Assembly (NCBI GenBank): GCA_017634595.1
Contig: JAGBNC010000015.1
Location: 62,001-126,000 of the forward strand
DNA from: Bacteroidales bacterium
GTDB lineage: Bacteria > Bacteroidota > Bacteroidia > Bacteroidales > UBA932
Direction: 5' to 3'
DNA length: 64,000 nucleotides
The stretch's first letter is position 1. The number at the start of each line of letters is the position of its first letter. Below the pieces are notes generated by a model, which was given only the letters and a program-made list of their open reading frames with translations, had not been told where the DNA came from and did not search any database. A program made the position numbers and the translations under genes. This document shows, piece by piece, positions 15,338-23,989 of the stretch.

Positions 15338-16542
15338 TGAAGATACTCGTTACCGGCGCAAAGGGGTTCGTAGGAAAGAACCTGTGCGCACAATTGAAGA
15401 ACATCCGGGACGGGAAGGCGCGGAATTATGGCGTCGCGGTCTCGGAGGTGTATGAGTACGATCTGGATTCGACGCCGGAGCAGCTGGATGCGTGGTGCGC
15501 GCAGGCGGACTTCGTGTTCAACCTTGCCGGCGTGAACCGGCCACAGAATGCTTCCGAGTTCATGGAAGGCAATTTTGGATTTGCCTCCGTGCTGCTGGAT
15601 ACGCTGCGTAGGCACGGGAACGCGTGCCCGGTGATGCTGTCGTCCAGCCAGCAGGCGTCGCTGACGGGGCGCTTCGGAAACTCAGAGTACGGTCGCAGCA
15701 AGAAGGCAGGGGAGGACCTGTTCCTCAAATATGGCGAGGATACTGGCGCCCGGGTGCTGGTGTACCGCTTCCCGAATCTCTTCGGTAAATGGTGCCGTCC
15801 CAACTACAATTCCGCCGTCGCAACATTCTGCAACGCGGTGGCCAATGACCTGCCGTACACCGTCAACGACCCCAGCGTGGAGCTGGAACTGCTGTATATC
15901 GACGACCTTGTGGACGAGATGATCGCTTGCCTTCGTGGCGAGGAGCACCGTTGCGAGTTTGACGGGCTCGGCGTTTTCCCTTGTGCCGACGGCCGCTACT
16001 GCTATGTGCCCACTACCCACAAGGCCACCCTCGGGGAGATTGTGAATCTGCTTGACAGCTTTGCCGCTCAGCCCAAGACGCTGATGATCCCGGAGATACC
16101 TGCAGGGTCGTTTGCTAAGAAGTTGTACAGCACGTACTTGAGCTACCTGCCTGCGTCCAAGGTCGCGTTCCCGCTGAAAATGAATGTGGACGACCGCGGT
16201 TGCTTCACGGAGCTCGTGCATACCCGTAACGCCGGCCAGGTCAGCATCAACATCTCCAAGCCTGGCATCACCAAGGGCCAGCACTGGCACAATACCAAGT
16301 TCGAGCAGTTCATCGTGGTCAAGGGCCACGGCCTCATCCAGCAGCGTTCGTTGAACGACCCCGACGGCAAAGTGCTCGAGTGGGAAGTTGACGGCGATCA
16401 CATCCAGGCCGTCCACATGCTCCCTGGCTACACCCACAATATCATCAATCTCTCCGACACCGAGGACCTCGTCACCGTCATGTACTGCAACGAGGTGTTC
16501 AACCCCGATAAACCGGATACTTACTTTGAACCTGTAAAATAA
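15337..16542 (+). CDS. capF: CapF/FnlB/WbjC reductase-epimerase with C-terminal cupin
   Basis: The 401-residue enzyme carries out the second step of UDP-L-FucNAc synthesis. The N-terminal SDR part has GAKGFVGKNL (residues 7-16), SSSQQASL and the active YGRSKKAGE (about 112-120). The C-terminal cupin, about residues 280-395, has HWHNTKFEQFIVVKGHG with the metal-binding His residues and GYTHNIINLSD, needed for the C3 epimerisation. It overlaps capE by one base. Full length compared with the family. Confidence 0.92.
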   Translation: MKILVTGAKGFVGKNLCAQLKNIRDGKARNYGVAVSEVYEYDLDSTPEQLDAWCAQADFVFNLAGVNRPQNASEFMEGNFGFASVLLDTLRRHGNACPVMLSSSQQASLTGRFGNSEYGRSKKAGEDLFLKYGEDTGARVLVYRFPNLFGKWCRPNYNSAVATFCNAVANDLPYTVNDPSVELELLYIDDLVDEMIACLRGEEHRCEFDGLGVFPCADGRYCYVPTTHKATLGEIVNLLDSFAAQPKTLMIPEIPAGSFAKKLYSTYLSYLPASKVAFPLKMNVDDRGCFTELVHTRNAGQVSINISKPGITKGQHWHNTKFEQFIVVKGHGLIQQRSLNDPDGKVLEWEVDGDHIQAVHMLPGYTHNIINLSDTEDLVTVMYCNEVFNPDKPDTYFEPVK

Positions 16543-16561
16543 ATTCTGATATTTGTATATT

Positions 16562-17029
16562 ATGACAAATCTATCAGATAAAGAACGCGCGGCACAGATG
16601 GCAGATATGAAGTCATTTGATGAACAGATGCCGTGCGTTGGCATTTTTTGGTATGACCCTTCTGATCACTCGCTTTTCGGCGTGAGGAAGAAAGAGCTTA
16701 CGCCCCAGGATGTCGAGGCGGCGGCAGAGAAAGGTGTGCCCTTTATCAACTACCCTCATCTGCATCGGCAAGTATGGGCAAAGGAGTATTTCAAAGCACA
16801 GTCAAAGCACCTGGATACCAAGTTCAAGGGGGACTATACACAGGTTCCGCGCGGCCGCGTGGCCTGGACGATAGATAAGTTCATCGTGCTGGTAGGGAAG
16901 TGGGCGGAACCCATCCAGGAAGAGCTGACGGTACTTCTGGAGGAAGAGTTCTCCCTTCCATATTTCGAATTCGTCTATGACGAGCATTGGGACCTGGGCC
17001 ACGGCTGGTCCGGTGATATGCCTAGATAA
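16562..17029 (+). CDS. Conserved protein of unknown function inside the cap cassette
   Basis: A 155-residue soluble protein with no signal or membrane segment. Its C-terminal half is rich in aromatic and acidic residues (RVAWTIDKFIVLVGKWAEPIQEELTVLLEEEFSLPYFEFVYDEHWDLGHGWSGD). I do not recognise a described family, although the regular pattern suggests a small globular enzyme or a binding protein. It lies 19 bases after capF and before a repeat and capG. The ATG at 16562 is used; the upstream TTG-type starts are less likely. It is not known as a UDP-FucNAc enzyme, so it may be a passenger. Confidence 0.6.
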   Translation: MTNLSDKERAAQMADMKSFDEQMPCVGIFWYDPSDHSLFGVRKKELTPQDVEAAAEKGVPFINYPHLHRQVWAKEYFKAQSKHLDTKFKGDYTQVPRGRVAWTIDKFIVLVGKWAEPIQEELTVLLEEEFSLPYFEFVYDEHWDLGHGWSGDMPR

Positions 17030-17043
17030 ATGTTTATGCGAAT

Positions 17044-17087
17044 GTCATTCTGAGCGAAATTGTCATTCTGAGCGAAGCGAAGAATCT
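17044..17087. repeat. Tandem copies of a TCATTCTGAGCGAA repeat
   Basis: GTCATTCTGAGCGAA (17044-17058) is followed at 17061-17087 by a longer copy that reads on as GCGAAGAATCT, so the second copy can fold ATTCT onto AGAAT. This sequence family is widespread between genes in many bacterial genomes and metagenome bins. It sits in the spacer before capG. Confidence 0.7.
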
Positions 17088-17102
17088 AAAAATTAACAAG
17101 AT

Positions 17103-18263
17103 ATGGCACAATTCAAGAATAACGGAAAGTTGAAGCTGCTGATTATCGTCGGCACCCGCCCGGAAATTATTAGGCTGGCGGCGGTGATTAACAAGTGCCG
17201 GGAGTATTTCGACTGCCTGCTGGCACACACCGGACAGAACTACGACTATAACCTTAACGGGGTGTTCTTCAGGGACTTGAAGCTCGCGGACCCGGATATT
17301 TATATGGAGGCCGTGGGCAAGGACCTGGGCGAGACGATGGGCAATATCATCGCCAAGAGCTACCAGCTGATGGTGGAGGTGAAGCCGGATGCCGTGCTGG
17401 TGCTGGGGGATACGAATAGCTGTCTGAGCGTCATCGGCGCCAAGCGTCTCCACATCCCCATCTTCCACATGGAAGCCGGCAATCGCTGCAAGGACGAGTG
17501 CCTGCCGGAGGAGACCAACCGCCGCATCGTGGATATTATTTCCGATGTGAATATGGCCTATAGCGAGCACGCACGCCGCTATCTTGCCGATACCGGACTG
17601 CCGAAGGAACGCACTTACGTTACCGGATCGCCTATGGCTGAGGTGCTACATAATAATCTGGCCGAGATCGAGGCTTCGGACATTCATGCTCGGCTTGGTC
17701 TGGAGAAGGGTAAGTACATTCTCCTTTCTGCGCATAGGGAGGAGAACATCGATACCGAGAAGAACTTTCTGTCGCTGTTCACGGCAATCAACAAGATGGC
17801 TGAGAAGTACGATATGCCTATCCTGTACAGCTGCCACCCGCGTTCCCGCAAGCGCCTGGAGGCATCAGGCTTTAAGCTCGACCGCCGCGTCATCCAGCAC
17901 GAGCCCCTCGGCTTCCACGACTACAACTGCTTGCAGATGAATGCATTCTGCGTTGTGTCCGACAGCGGCACCCTGCCTGAGGAGAGCAGTTTCTTCACCA
18001 GCATCGGCCATCCTTTCCCCGCTGTCTGCATCCGCACCAGTACCGAGCGTCCGGAGGCCCTCGACAAAGGCTGCTTCGTCCTCTCCGGCATCGACACCCA
18101 GGGCCTGCTGCAGAGCGTTGACGTCGCCGTTTCCCTCATCCGCGACGGCCTTCCCGGCATTCCCGTGCCAGACTACGTCGACGAAAACGTCTCCACTAAG
18201 GTCGTCCGCATCATCCAGAGCTACGTGGGCGTTGTCAACAAGATGGTCTGGAGGAAGTTCTGA
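17103..18263 (+). CDS. capG: UDP-GlcNAc 2-epimerase-type enzyme (CapG/FnlC/WbjD)
   Basis: The 386-residue non-hydrolysing epimerase performs the last step to UDP-N-acetyl-L-fucosamine, an inversion at C2. Family motifs are IVGTRPEIIRLAAVI (residues 15-29), HTGQNYDYNLNGVFF, VLVLGDTNSCLS (about 98-109), FHMEAGNRCKDECLPEETNRRIVD (about 120-143), SAHREENID (about 206-214) and SDSGTLPEESSFF (about 286-298). The GNRC...LPEE variant matches the CapG rather than the WecB subgroup. No glycosyltransferase, flippase or polymerase follows, so the sugar must be used by genes elsewhere. Confidence 0.92.
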   Translation: MAQFKNNGKLKLLIIVGTRPEIIRLAAVINKCREYFDCLLAHTGQNYDYNLNGVFFRDLKLADPDIYMEAVGKDLGETMGNIIAKSYQLMVEVKPDAVLVLGDTNSCLSVIGAKRLHIPIFHMEAGNRCKDECLPEETNRRIVDIISDVNMAYSEHARRYLADTGLPKERTYVTGSPMAEVLHNNLAEIEASDIHARLGLEKGKYILLSAHREENIDTEKNFLSLFTAINKMAEKYDMPILYSCHPRSRKRLEASGFKLDRRVIQHEPLGFHDYNCLQMNAFCVVSDSGTLPEESSFFTSIGHPFPAVCIRTSTERPEALDKGCFVLSGIDTQGLLQSVDVAVSLIRDGLPGIPVPDYVDENVSTKVVRIIQSYVGVVNKMVWRKF

Positions 18264-18323
18264 CTTAGTCATTGCCCGGATCGCTCCGTGGAAATATACC
18301 GTCTCATTTGTGCGACGGATTGA

Positions 18324-18484
18324 GTTTTGAAATGATCGGCCGGGTGAATATGCACTGGAAGCTTTCAGAAGCATATTCTCCCGGCCGGTCTCGCTTTTCA
18401 GGGGATACCGGCCGGACTTTGAAAATGTAAGTTACTGATAATCAGCAGTGATAGGACTGACGTCCCGGCCGATCATTTCAAAAC
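18324..18484. repeat. Nested palindromic element with 21-bp perfect arms
   Basis: The outer arms at 18324-18344 and 18464-18484 are perfect inverse copies (core AAATGATCGGCCGGG). Inside, CGGCCGGG-GAATATGC-type sequence at 18337-18353 pairs again with 18371-18387 with one mismatch, so the left arm has two possible partners. The rest of the 18264-18641 gap holds a CTGCAGCGC direct repeat (18489-18497 and 18523-18531) and no gene. Confidence 0.7.
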
Positions 18485-18614
18485 CAGGCTGCAGCGCGGA
18501 TTTCGGCGATGACCACCCAGACTGCAGCGCTGGAAGCCTAGGCCAGATATAAAAAATGTGGGGTTGTGAAAAAAGCTATTAGGACGCTTTCCCTCCGGAT
18601 CAATGGAATTGTGG

Positions 18615-18636
18615 CCGTGGCCACGAGAACGTGAGG
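18615..18636 (+). repeat. Fragment related to the palindrome inside aroE-aroK
   Basis: Twenty of 22 bases (CCGTGGCCACG ... GAACG.GAGG) equal 35422-35443 within the element that interrupts aroE. It lies just after the stop of the minus-strand AlkD copy 2 and is preceded by an overlapping palindrome GTGGCC/GGCCAC. Confidence 0.5.
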
Positions 18637-18641
18637 CATGT

Positions 18642-19421
18642 TCAAAGACCCTTCAGGTACTGCTGGCGGAGAGCTTCGGGGAACTTTTCGATGGCGTAGC
18701 GGAGCATGGTACGGGGCATTTGTCGGTAGCGGAGGAGAGTACTTTCAGAACCCCCATGCCCCGGGGTGCCTTGTAAGTAGGCTTCCAGCGCTGCCTGATC
18801 GCGTTTCCCGGCCTCGCGGAGGAGCCAACCGACCGCTTTGTGAATTAGGTCGTGGGGGTGATGCAGGAGAATGTCGGCGATGGCAAAGGTATCTTGGAGC
18901 TGCCCGTGGCGCACAAAGGTCATGGTGGAGACTATGCCTATGCGCTGTTCCCATATAGTACGACCGCTGCGTGCGAGGCCATACAGCACTGTCCGGTCCT
19001 TGTCCAGCAGCCATTCACCCAGAAGGGGATAGCAACTAAGATCGACCAGGTCCCAGTTGTTGATATAGGCAGTATGACCAAGATAGAAATCGATACAGTT
19101 GCTCTGACTAAAGGCGTCCTCAGAATGGCCGCTGCCGTGCCCGGAAGGGGAGTGCCGGAAGATTTCCACCAGCGTGAGCAGCGCCGCCAGACGTATCTCA
19201 TGGTATTCCGAGCTGATGCATCGCTCGAGCTGCGCCCAGTCGGCCGAGCGCCAGCATTCCTTTACCACCGAACGCGTGACCGGCACCTTGATACCCAGGA
19301 ACTTGTCGCCCTCGCCATATTGGCCGGGACCGCACTTGAAAAAGCGCGAAAGGCCTGCTACCTGCGACGGATCGCCCGCTGCTAGCATGGCATTGTAGAG
19401 ATCCAGCTTCTCATCAAGCAT
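18642..19421 (-). CDS. AlkD-like DNA alkylation repair protein (copy 2)
   Basis: A 259-residue paralogue of the gene at 12738, in opposite orientation. The conserved parts are nearly identical in protein sequence (INNWDLVDLSCYPLLGEWLLDKDR, HPHDLIHKAVGWLLREAGKRD, YRQMPRTMLRYAIEKFPE). It has two extra segments: about 11 residues after LVEIFRHS (SGHGSGHSEDAFSQSN) and about nine after LEAYLQ (GTPGHGGSEST), both in surface loops. DNA identity with copy 1 is moderate by eye, so the duplication is not recent or one copy was acquired. The ATG at 19421 (MLDEKLDLYNAML) is chosen. Confidence 0.82.
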   Translation of the reverse strand: MLDEKLDLYNAMLAAGDPSQVAGLSRFFKCGPGQYGEGDKFLGIKVPVTRSVVKECWRSADWAQLERCISSEYHEIRLAALLTLVEIFRHSPSGHGSGHSEDAFSQSNCIDFYLGHTAYINNWDLVDLSCYPLLGEWLLDKDRTVLYGLARSGRTIWEQRIGIVSTMTFVRHGQLQDTFAIADILLHHPHDLIHKAVGWLLREAGKRDQAALEAYLQGTPGHGGSESTLLRYRQMPRTMLRYAIEKFPEALRQQYLKGL

Positions 19422-19506
19422 AGTATTTCTTTTCCCCAAATCTAGGTATTTTCGTTCAAACAGCAAAGATTGCCATCAGCCCTTTCCATTCTTACTGGTT
19501 TTTTTG

Positions 19507-19514
19507 TACTTTTG
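19507..19514 (+). promoter_or_regulatory. -7 box of gdhA-aspC
   Basis: TACTTTTG stands six bases before the gdhA ATG at 19521, so the transcript should start at or next to the start codon. Confidence 0.6.
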
Positions 19515-19520
19515 TAAGTT

Positions 19521-20876
19521 ATGGAAAAGTTAGTTAGTAGGTACATCGAGTCTTTCATGACTGAGCTGGTGTCGAAGAATCCGGGAGAGACGGAGTTTCA
19601 CCAGGCTGTGGGTGAGGTGGTAAAGAGCCTTGCTCCGTATATTGAGATGAATCCACATATCATGGGACAGAAGATTCTGGAGCGCATGGCTGAGGCCGAG
19701 CGCATCGTGATTTTCCGTGTCCCCTGGGTGGACGATGCCGGAGACATACAGATTAACCGTGGCTTCCGCGTGCAGATGAACAGCGCCATTGGCCCCTACA
19801 AGGGCGGCCTTCGCTTCCACCCGAGCGTAAACCTCAGTATTATGAAGTTCCTGGCCTTCGAACAGACCTTCAAGAATGCTCTTACCACCCTCCCGATGGG
19901 CGGTGCGAAGGGAGGCTCCGATTTTAATCCCCGTGGCCGGTCCGATGCGGAGGTGATGCGCTTCTGCCAGAGTTTCATGACCGAGCTTTACCGCCACATT
20001 GGCCCTGACACCGACGTGCCGGCGGGCGATATAGGAGTAGGCGGGCGCGAGATAGGCTACCTGTTCGGTCAGTACAAGCGCCTGACCGACAGCTTCACCG
20101 GCGCTCTTACCGGAAAGGGGCTTAACTGGGGCGGATCGCTGCTCAGGCCTGAAGCTACCGGATATGGACTGTGTTATTTCGCTGAGCAGATGCTTGCTAC
20201 GCGCGGCGAGGGCTTCAACGGCAGGACGGTGGTTGTGTCCGGTGCCGGAAACGTGGCGCAGTACGCAGCCCAGAAGGCCATGAGGCTTGGAGCCAAAGTG
20301 GTGACTCTCAGTGACTCCGACGGCTTTATCTACGATCCTGATGGTCTCGATGAAGATAAGATGGCCTATGTCTTCCAGCTCAAGAACTTCTTCCGCGGGA
20401 GGATAAAGGAGTACGCTCAGAAATACCCTTCCGCTCAGTATTTCCCCGGGCAGAAGCCATGGGGCATAGCTTGCGACATAGCTCTGCCTTGTGCTACCCA
20501 GAACGAAATTGGCAAAGCTGATGCTGAGAGCTTATTAGCAGGCGGTTGCAAGTGCGTTGCCGAAGGCGCTAACATGCCTTCCACCCCGGAGGCTATCCAG
20601 GTGTTCCAGTCGGCCGGCATTCTCTATTCGCCGGGCAAGGCATCCAATGCCGGCGGCGTGGCTACTTCGGGCCTGGAGATGAGCCAGAACTCAATGCGGC
20701 TCCACTGGACCAAGGAAGAAGTGGACAACAATCTGCGCAAGATAATGTCCGACATACACGAAGCCTGCTGCAAGTATGGCACGGAGGCGGACGGCAGCGT
20801 GAATTATGTCAAGGGCGCCAATATTGCGGCTTTCATGAAGGTCGCCGGCGCAATGATGGACCAAGGAGCGGTGTAG
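19521..20876 (+). CDS. gdhA: NADP-type glutamate dehydrogenase
   Basis: The 451-residue enzyme interconverts 2-oxoglutarate, ammonia and glutamate. Hallmarks of the hexameric bacterial family are RVQMNSAIGPYKGGLRFHPSV (about 82-102), the catalytic Lys in LPMGGAKGGSDF (about 126-137), DVPAGDIGVGGREIGY (about 165-180) and the nucleotide-binding VVVSGAGNVAQYAA (about 233-246). The length is typical for the family. One base separates it from aspC, so ammonia assimilation and transamination are co-expressed. Confidence 0.96.
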   Translation: MEKLVSRYIESFMTELVSKNPGETEFHQAVGEVVKSLAPYIEMNPHIMGQKILERMAEAERIVIFRVPWVDDAGDIQINRGFRVQMNSAIGPYKGGLRFHPSVNLSIMKFLAFEQTFKNALTTLPMGGAKGGSDFNPRGRSDAEVMRFCQSFMTELYRHIGPDTDVPAGDIGVGGREIGYLFGQYKRLTDSFTGALTGKGLNWGGSLLRPEATGYGLCYFAEQMLATRGEGFNGRTVVVSGAGNVAQYAAQKAMRLGAKVVTLSDSDGFIYDPDGLDEDKMAYVFQLKNFFRGRIKEYAQKYPSAQYFPGQKPWGIACDIALPCATQNEIGKADAESLLAGGCKCVAEGANMPSTPEAIQVFQSAGILYSPGKASNAGGVATSGLEMSQNSMRLHWTKEEVDNNLRKIMSDIHEACCKYGTEADGSVNYVKGANIAAFMKVAGAMMDQGAV

Positions 20877-20877
20877 A

Positions 20878-22074
20878 ATGGCTCAGATTTCAGATACATT
20901 GTCAAGGCTTTCGCCGTCGGCCACTTTTGAGATGGCCAGTAAGAGCGCTGAACTTGTGGCGCAGGGAATCGACGTCATAAACCTGTCGGTGGGGGAACCT
21001 GATTTCCCGACTCCCAACCACATCAAGCAGGCGGCCCGGGAGGCAATAGATAATAACTATTCAAAATATTCTCCTGTAGCAGGTTATCTCGCCCTTAAGA
21101 AGGCTGTGACAGCTAAGCTCGGGCGCGAGAACGGACTTGACTATACCACCTCGGAGATACTTATATCCAACGGAGCCAAGCAGAGCGTGTGCAATGCGAT
21201 CATGGCCCTCGTGAACCCGGGCGACGAGGTGATAATACCCGCACCGTTCTGGGTGAGTTACCCGCAGATGGTGAAGCTTGCGGGAGGCACGCCTGTGCAC
21301 ATCGCTACCAGCATAAAAAGCGATTTCAAGATGAGCCCTCAGCAGCTTGAGGAGGCTGTTTCGAGCCGTACCAAGTTGCTCATACTCTGCTCGCCATGCA
21401 ACCCCTCCGGAGCTGTGTATTCCAAGGCTGAATTGCAAGCCCTGGCCGATGTACTGCTGAGGCATCCCGATGTTTTTGTCATCTCCGATGAGATATACGA
21501 GCACATCAACTATACCGGCGAGAGCTGCTCGATAGCGTCACTGCCCGGTATGCGTGAGCGCACGATGGTGGTGAACGGAGTGTCCAAGGCCTATGCTATG
21601 ACAGGCTGGCGCATAGGTTTTCTTGCAGCGCCGGAGTGGATTGTGAGCGCGTGCAGCATGCTTCAGGGGCAGTACACCAGCGGGCCTTGCTCTGTGAGCC
21701 AGAAGGCCGCAGAGGCTGCCTGGAACGGTCCTCAGGACTGCGTGGCGCAGATGTGCGAGAGCTTCCGCCGCAGGCGCGACTTGATTGTGCGTCTGATGCG
21801 GGACATCCCGGGAGTAGAGGTCAACGAGCCGCAGGGAGCATTCTACCTGTTCCCCAATTTCGAGGTGTTCATAGGGAAGAACAATGGCGGACGTGCGATA
21901 GCTGATGCTACCGACCTTGCCATGTATCTGCTTGAAACAGGCCATGTGGCGACGGTTGGAGGCGATGCATTCGGAGCTCCCGGGTGCCTGCGCCTGTCGT
22001 ACGCTACTTCTGAAGCCAACATCACTGAGGCAGCCCGCCGTATCAAGGCGGCCCTCGCCCTACTTACTGCGTAG
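20878..22074 (+). CDS. aspC: Class I aminotransferase (aspartate/aromatic type)
   Basis: The 398-residue PLP enzyme starts one base after gdhA. Motifs are NLSVGEPDFPTP (about 35-46), YSPVAGYLALKKAV, the CNPSGAVYS substrate loop (about 174-182), VISDEIYEHINY with the cofactor Asp (about 201-212) and the Schiff-base Lys in SKAYAMTGWRIGFLA (about 237-251). The subgroup (AspC Ib type) uses aspartate and often prephenate or aromatic acids; the aromatic operon of this window lacks its own aminotransferase, so this enzyme may serve it. Its end overlaps the convergent metallophosphoesterase gene by 15 bases. Confidence 0.92.
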   Translation: MAQISDTLSRLSPSATFEMASKSAELVAQGIDVINLSVGEPDFPTPNHIKQAAREAIDNNYSKYSPVAGYLALKKAVTAKLGRENGLDYTTSEILISNGAKQSVCNAIMALVNPGDEVIIPAPFWVSYPQMVKLAGGTPVHIATSIKSDFKMSPQQLEEAVSSRTKLLILCSPCNPSGAVYSKAELQALADVLLRHPDVFVISDEIYEHINYTGESCSIASLPGMRERTMVVNGVSKAYAMTGWRIGFLAAPEWIVSACSMLQGQYTSGPCSVSQKAAEAAWNGPQDCVAQMCESFRRRRDLIVRLMRDIPGVEVNEPQGAFYLFPNFEVFIGKNNGGRAIADATDLAMYLLETGHVATVGGDAFGAPGCLRLSYATSEANITEAARRIKAALALLTA

Positions 22075-23937
22075 CTCCAGCAGCGTCACGTTGCCGTCCA
22101 TGGCGGAGGCCAGAATGTATGTCCTGCCGCAACGAGTCCATACTTCCAGCGGATTGATGAGGGCAACGGATATCTTGTGAATCCACTGCAGCGAACCGTC
22201 CTGCAGCGAGAGCGCGAACAGATTGCCTTTGTCGGTGGGAGTCAGCACCATGCCTCCGCTTTCCACCAGCGGCGTAGGACCTATCTCGTAGTGAGTGCCG
22301 TTGGGCACTTTCCACAACAGCGCCGAATCCGGAAGCACTCCGTTCTCCGGGATCTCCACGTCCGCCCTGAATGCGTAGGACGAATTGAACATGGTCTTGG
22401 CCAGCACCGTGCTGCCGTCCGACGACAGTCCTATTGCCTCCCTTCCCCCATCTACAGAGAAGAGCTCCCGCCCGCTGCGGGCGTCAATTGCGTACACCTT
22501 GCGGTCGGGGTTGGCAATGAAGATGCGTCCGGCGGCCTTGACGGGCCAGGTGGCGGCGGGGGAATACATTCTTGAGGGCTTGCTGCATCGCCAAATCCAC
22601 TGAAGCGAACCGTCCCGAGGGTCAAGCGAGTAGAGCCGTCCCGTCCAGCTTCCGAACACAATCTGCTCGTCGTCGACCATGGGGCGGCATTCGACAAATC
22701 CTTCCACGCCAGAATACTCCCACAGGGTGGCGCCGGTACGCAGGTCCAGCGCCCGGAATACTCCGTCCGATGCTCCGGCGTACACGGTGCCGTGGCGCAC
22801 CACCGGAGATGCCAGCACCGACTTGTCGGCGGCAGAGCTCCATCGTATGCGCCCGTTGCGGGTGTTGAGGGCGTAGATGTTGCCGTCGGTGCAGCCGAAC
22901 ACCAGCGTGCCGCCGCTTACCGCCGGTGTGGAGAATATCTTGCCGGGGAAGTCTTTGGCCCACAAACGTTTGCCGTCGCGGACGCGTATGCAGCACACGC
23001 TGCCGGATGCCGTTGTGTACCAGGCACGCCGGCCTTTGCGGGCAAACCCGGCTACGATGTTGCTGCTCTCTTGGAATTTCCATACTTCGCGCACTTGCGG
23101 GTATCGCTCGTTGACTTCGTAGCGCAGCCAGGGATAAGAGGCCGGGAGCCCGTGGGCGTCGTATTGTACGGTGTCGCGCAGCTCGGGCAGGGCAGCTGAG
23201 TACCATGGCACCATTTCGGCCAGCCTTTCAGGATGGAGACGCCGTTCGCACACGGCTACGCTGTCGGGCCATAGCCGGAAGATGTTGTAGCCGGTGCAGC
23301 CCTGTTTGTCGGAAAGGGACGAACGCCCGAGCACTGCAGGTATGCCGTCGTAGTTGAGGACTCTGTTCTGATGCCAGTGTCCGCCTATCTCGAAGCGTAC
23401 CCCTGCCTTCTTGAGGGCACGGGTCACGTCGAAGTAATTGAGAACGGAAGTGTCTTGCGGATAATGGTTTATAAAGATGCTTGGGACTCCTTCCGGGAGG
23501 CTCTCCAGCCACTCCATACTCTCACGAGGCAGCAGTGCCGGCGCCATGCGCATGTCGGGTCCGCAGTTGCAGCCGAGGAAACGCCAGCCACCGGCTTCGA
23601 ATTCAAAATGTTCGTAGCCGAACACGTTCTTGAATGTATTGCAGCCGCTCTCGGACCATTTGGCGTCGTGGTTGCCGGCGACCACCCACCATGGTTGGCG
23701 CAGCGAGTCGAGCAACTGCTTGGCTGCACTGATCTCCTCGTCGGTGCCGAAGTCGGTAATGTCGCCTCCGAATATCACGAAGTCTATGGAATCTTGGGCG
23801 TTTATGTCGGCTATGCAGCGGCGCAAATCGCTGAAGGAGTGAGAACCGAGAGCAAGATGGGTGTCGGTGATAAAGGCAAAGCGCACCGGATTGGTGAGTG
23901 CCAGAATCAAAAGGGGCAGGATGAGAAGTCGTTTCAT
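22060..23937 (-). CDS. Metallophosphoesterase with PQQ-type beta-propeller
   Basis: A 625-residue exported protein. After a signal peptide (MKRLLILPLLILALTNP) comes a calcineurin-like phosphoesterase domain (ITDTHLALGSHS, GGDITDFG, VAGNHDAKW, INHYPQD, GGHWHQN; residues about 20-220) with all metal ligands. The rest is a PQQ_2-like propeller with repeated DGxxYALxxxxGxxxW units (CTDGNIYALNTRNGRIRWSS, ASDGVFRALDLRTGATLWEY, SWTGRLYSLDPRDGSLQW, NPDRKVYAIDARSGRELF). The periplasm or cell surface is the likely site; the substrate is unknown. Start at 23937 is set by the signal peptide and a -7 box 19 bases upstream. Confidence 0.85.
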   Translation of the reverse strand: MKRLLILPLLILALTNPVRFAFITDTHLALGSHSFSDLRRCIADINAQDSIDFVIFGGDITDFGTDEEISAAKQLLDSLRQPWWVVAGNHDAKWSESGCNTFKNVFGYEHFEFEAGGWRFLGCNCGPDMRMAPALLPRESMEWLESLPEGVPSIFINHYPQDTSVLNYFDVTRALKKAGVRFEIGGHWHQNRVLNYDGIPAVLGRSSLSDKQGCTGYNIFRLWPDSVAVCERRLHPERLAEMVPWYSAALPELRDTVQYDAHGLPASYPWLRYEVNERYPQVREVWKFQESSNIVAGFARKGRRAWYTTASGSVCCIRVRDGKRLWAKDFPGKIFSTPAVSGGTLVFGCTDGNIYALNTRNGRIRWSSAADKSVLASPVVRHGTVYAGASDGVFRALDLRTGATLWEYSGVEGFVECRPMVDDEQIVFGSWTGRLYSLDPRDGSLQWIWRCSKPSRMYSPAATWPVKAAGRIFIANPDRKVYAIDARSGRELFSVDGGREAIGLSSDGSTVLAKTMFNSSYAFRADVEIPENGVLPDSALLWKVPNGTHYEIGPTPLVESGGMVLTPTDKGNLFALSLQDGSLQWIHKISVALINPLEVWTRCGRTYILASAMDGNVTLLELRSK

Positions 23938-23956
23938 TCTTAATTGTGTATCAGGA

Positions 23957-23985
23957 CAAAGATACAAGATTTTTGTGTATTTTTG
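23957..23985. promoter_or_regulatory. Divergent pair of -7 boxes
   Basis: On the minus strand TATCTTTG (plus 23957-23964) serves the metallophosphoesterase gene; on the plus strand TATTTTTG (23978-23985) serves the PCMD gene, whose ATG is only four bases further on. Confidence 0.6.
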
Positions 23986-23989
23986 CGCC

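Noticed and set aside
15682-16644. 320-residue open frame antisense to capF
   Set aside because: Shadow of a GC-rich real gene; the plus strand encodes a complete CapF.
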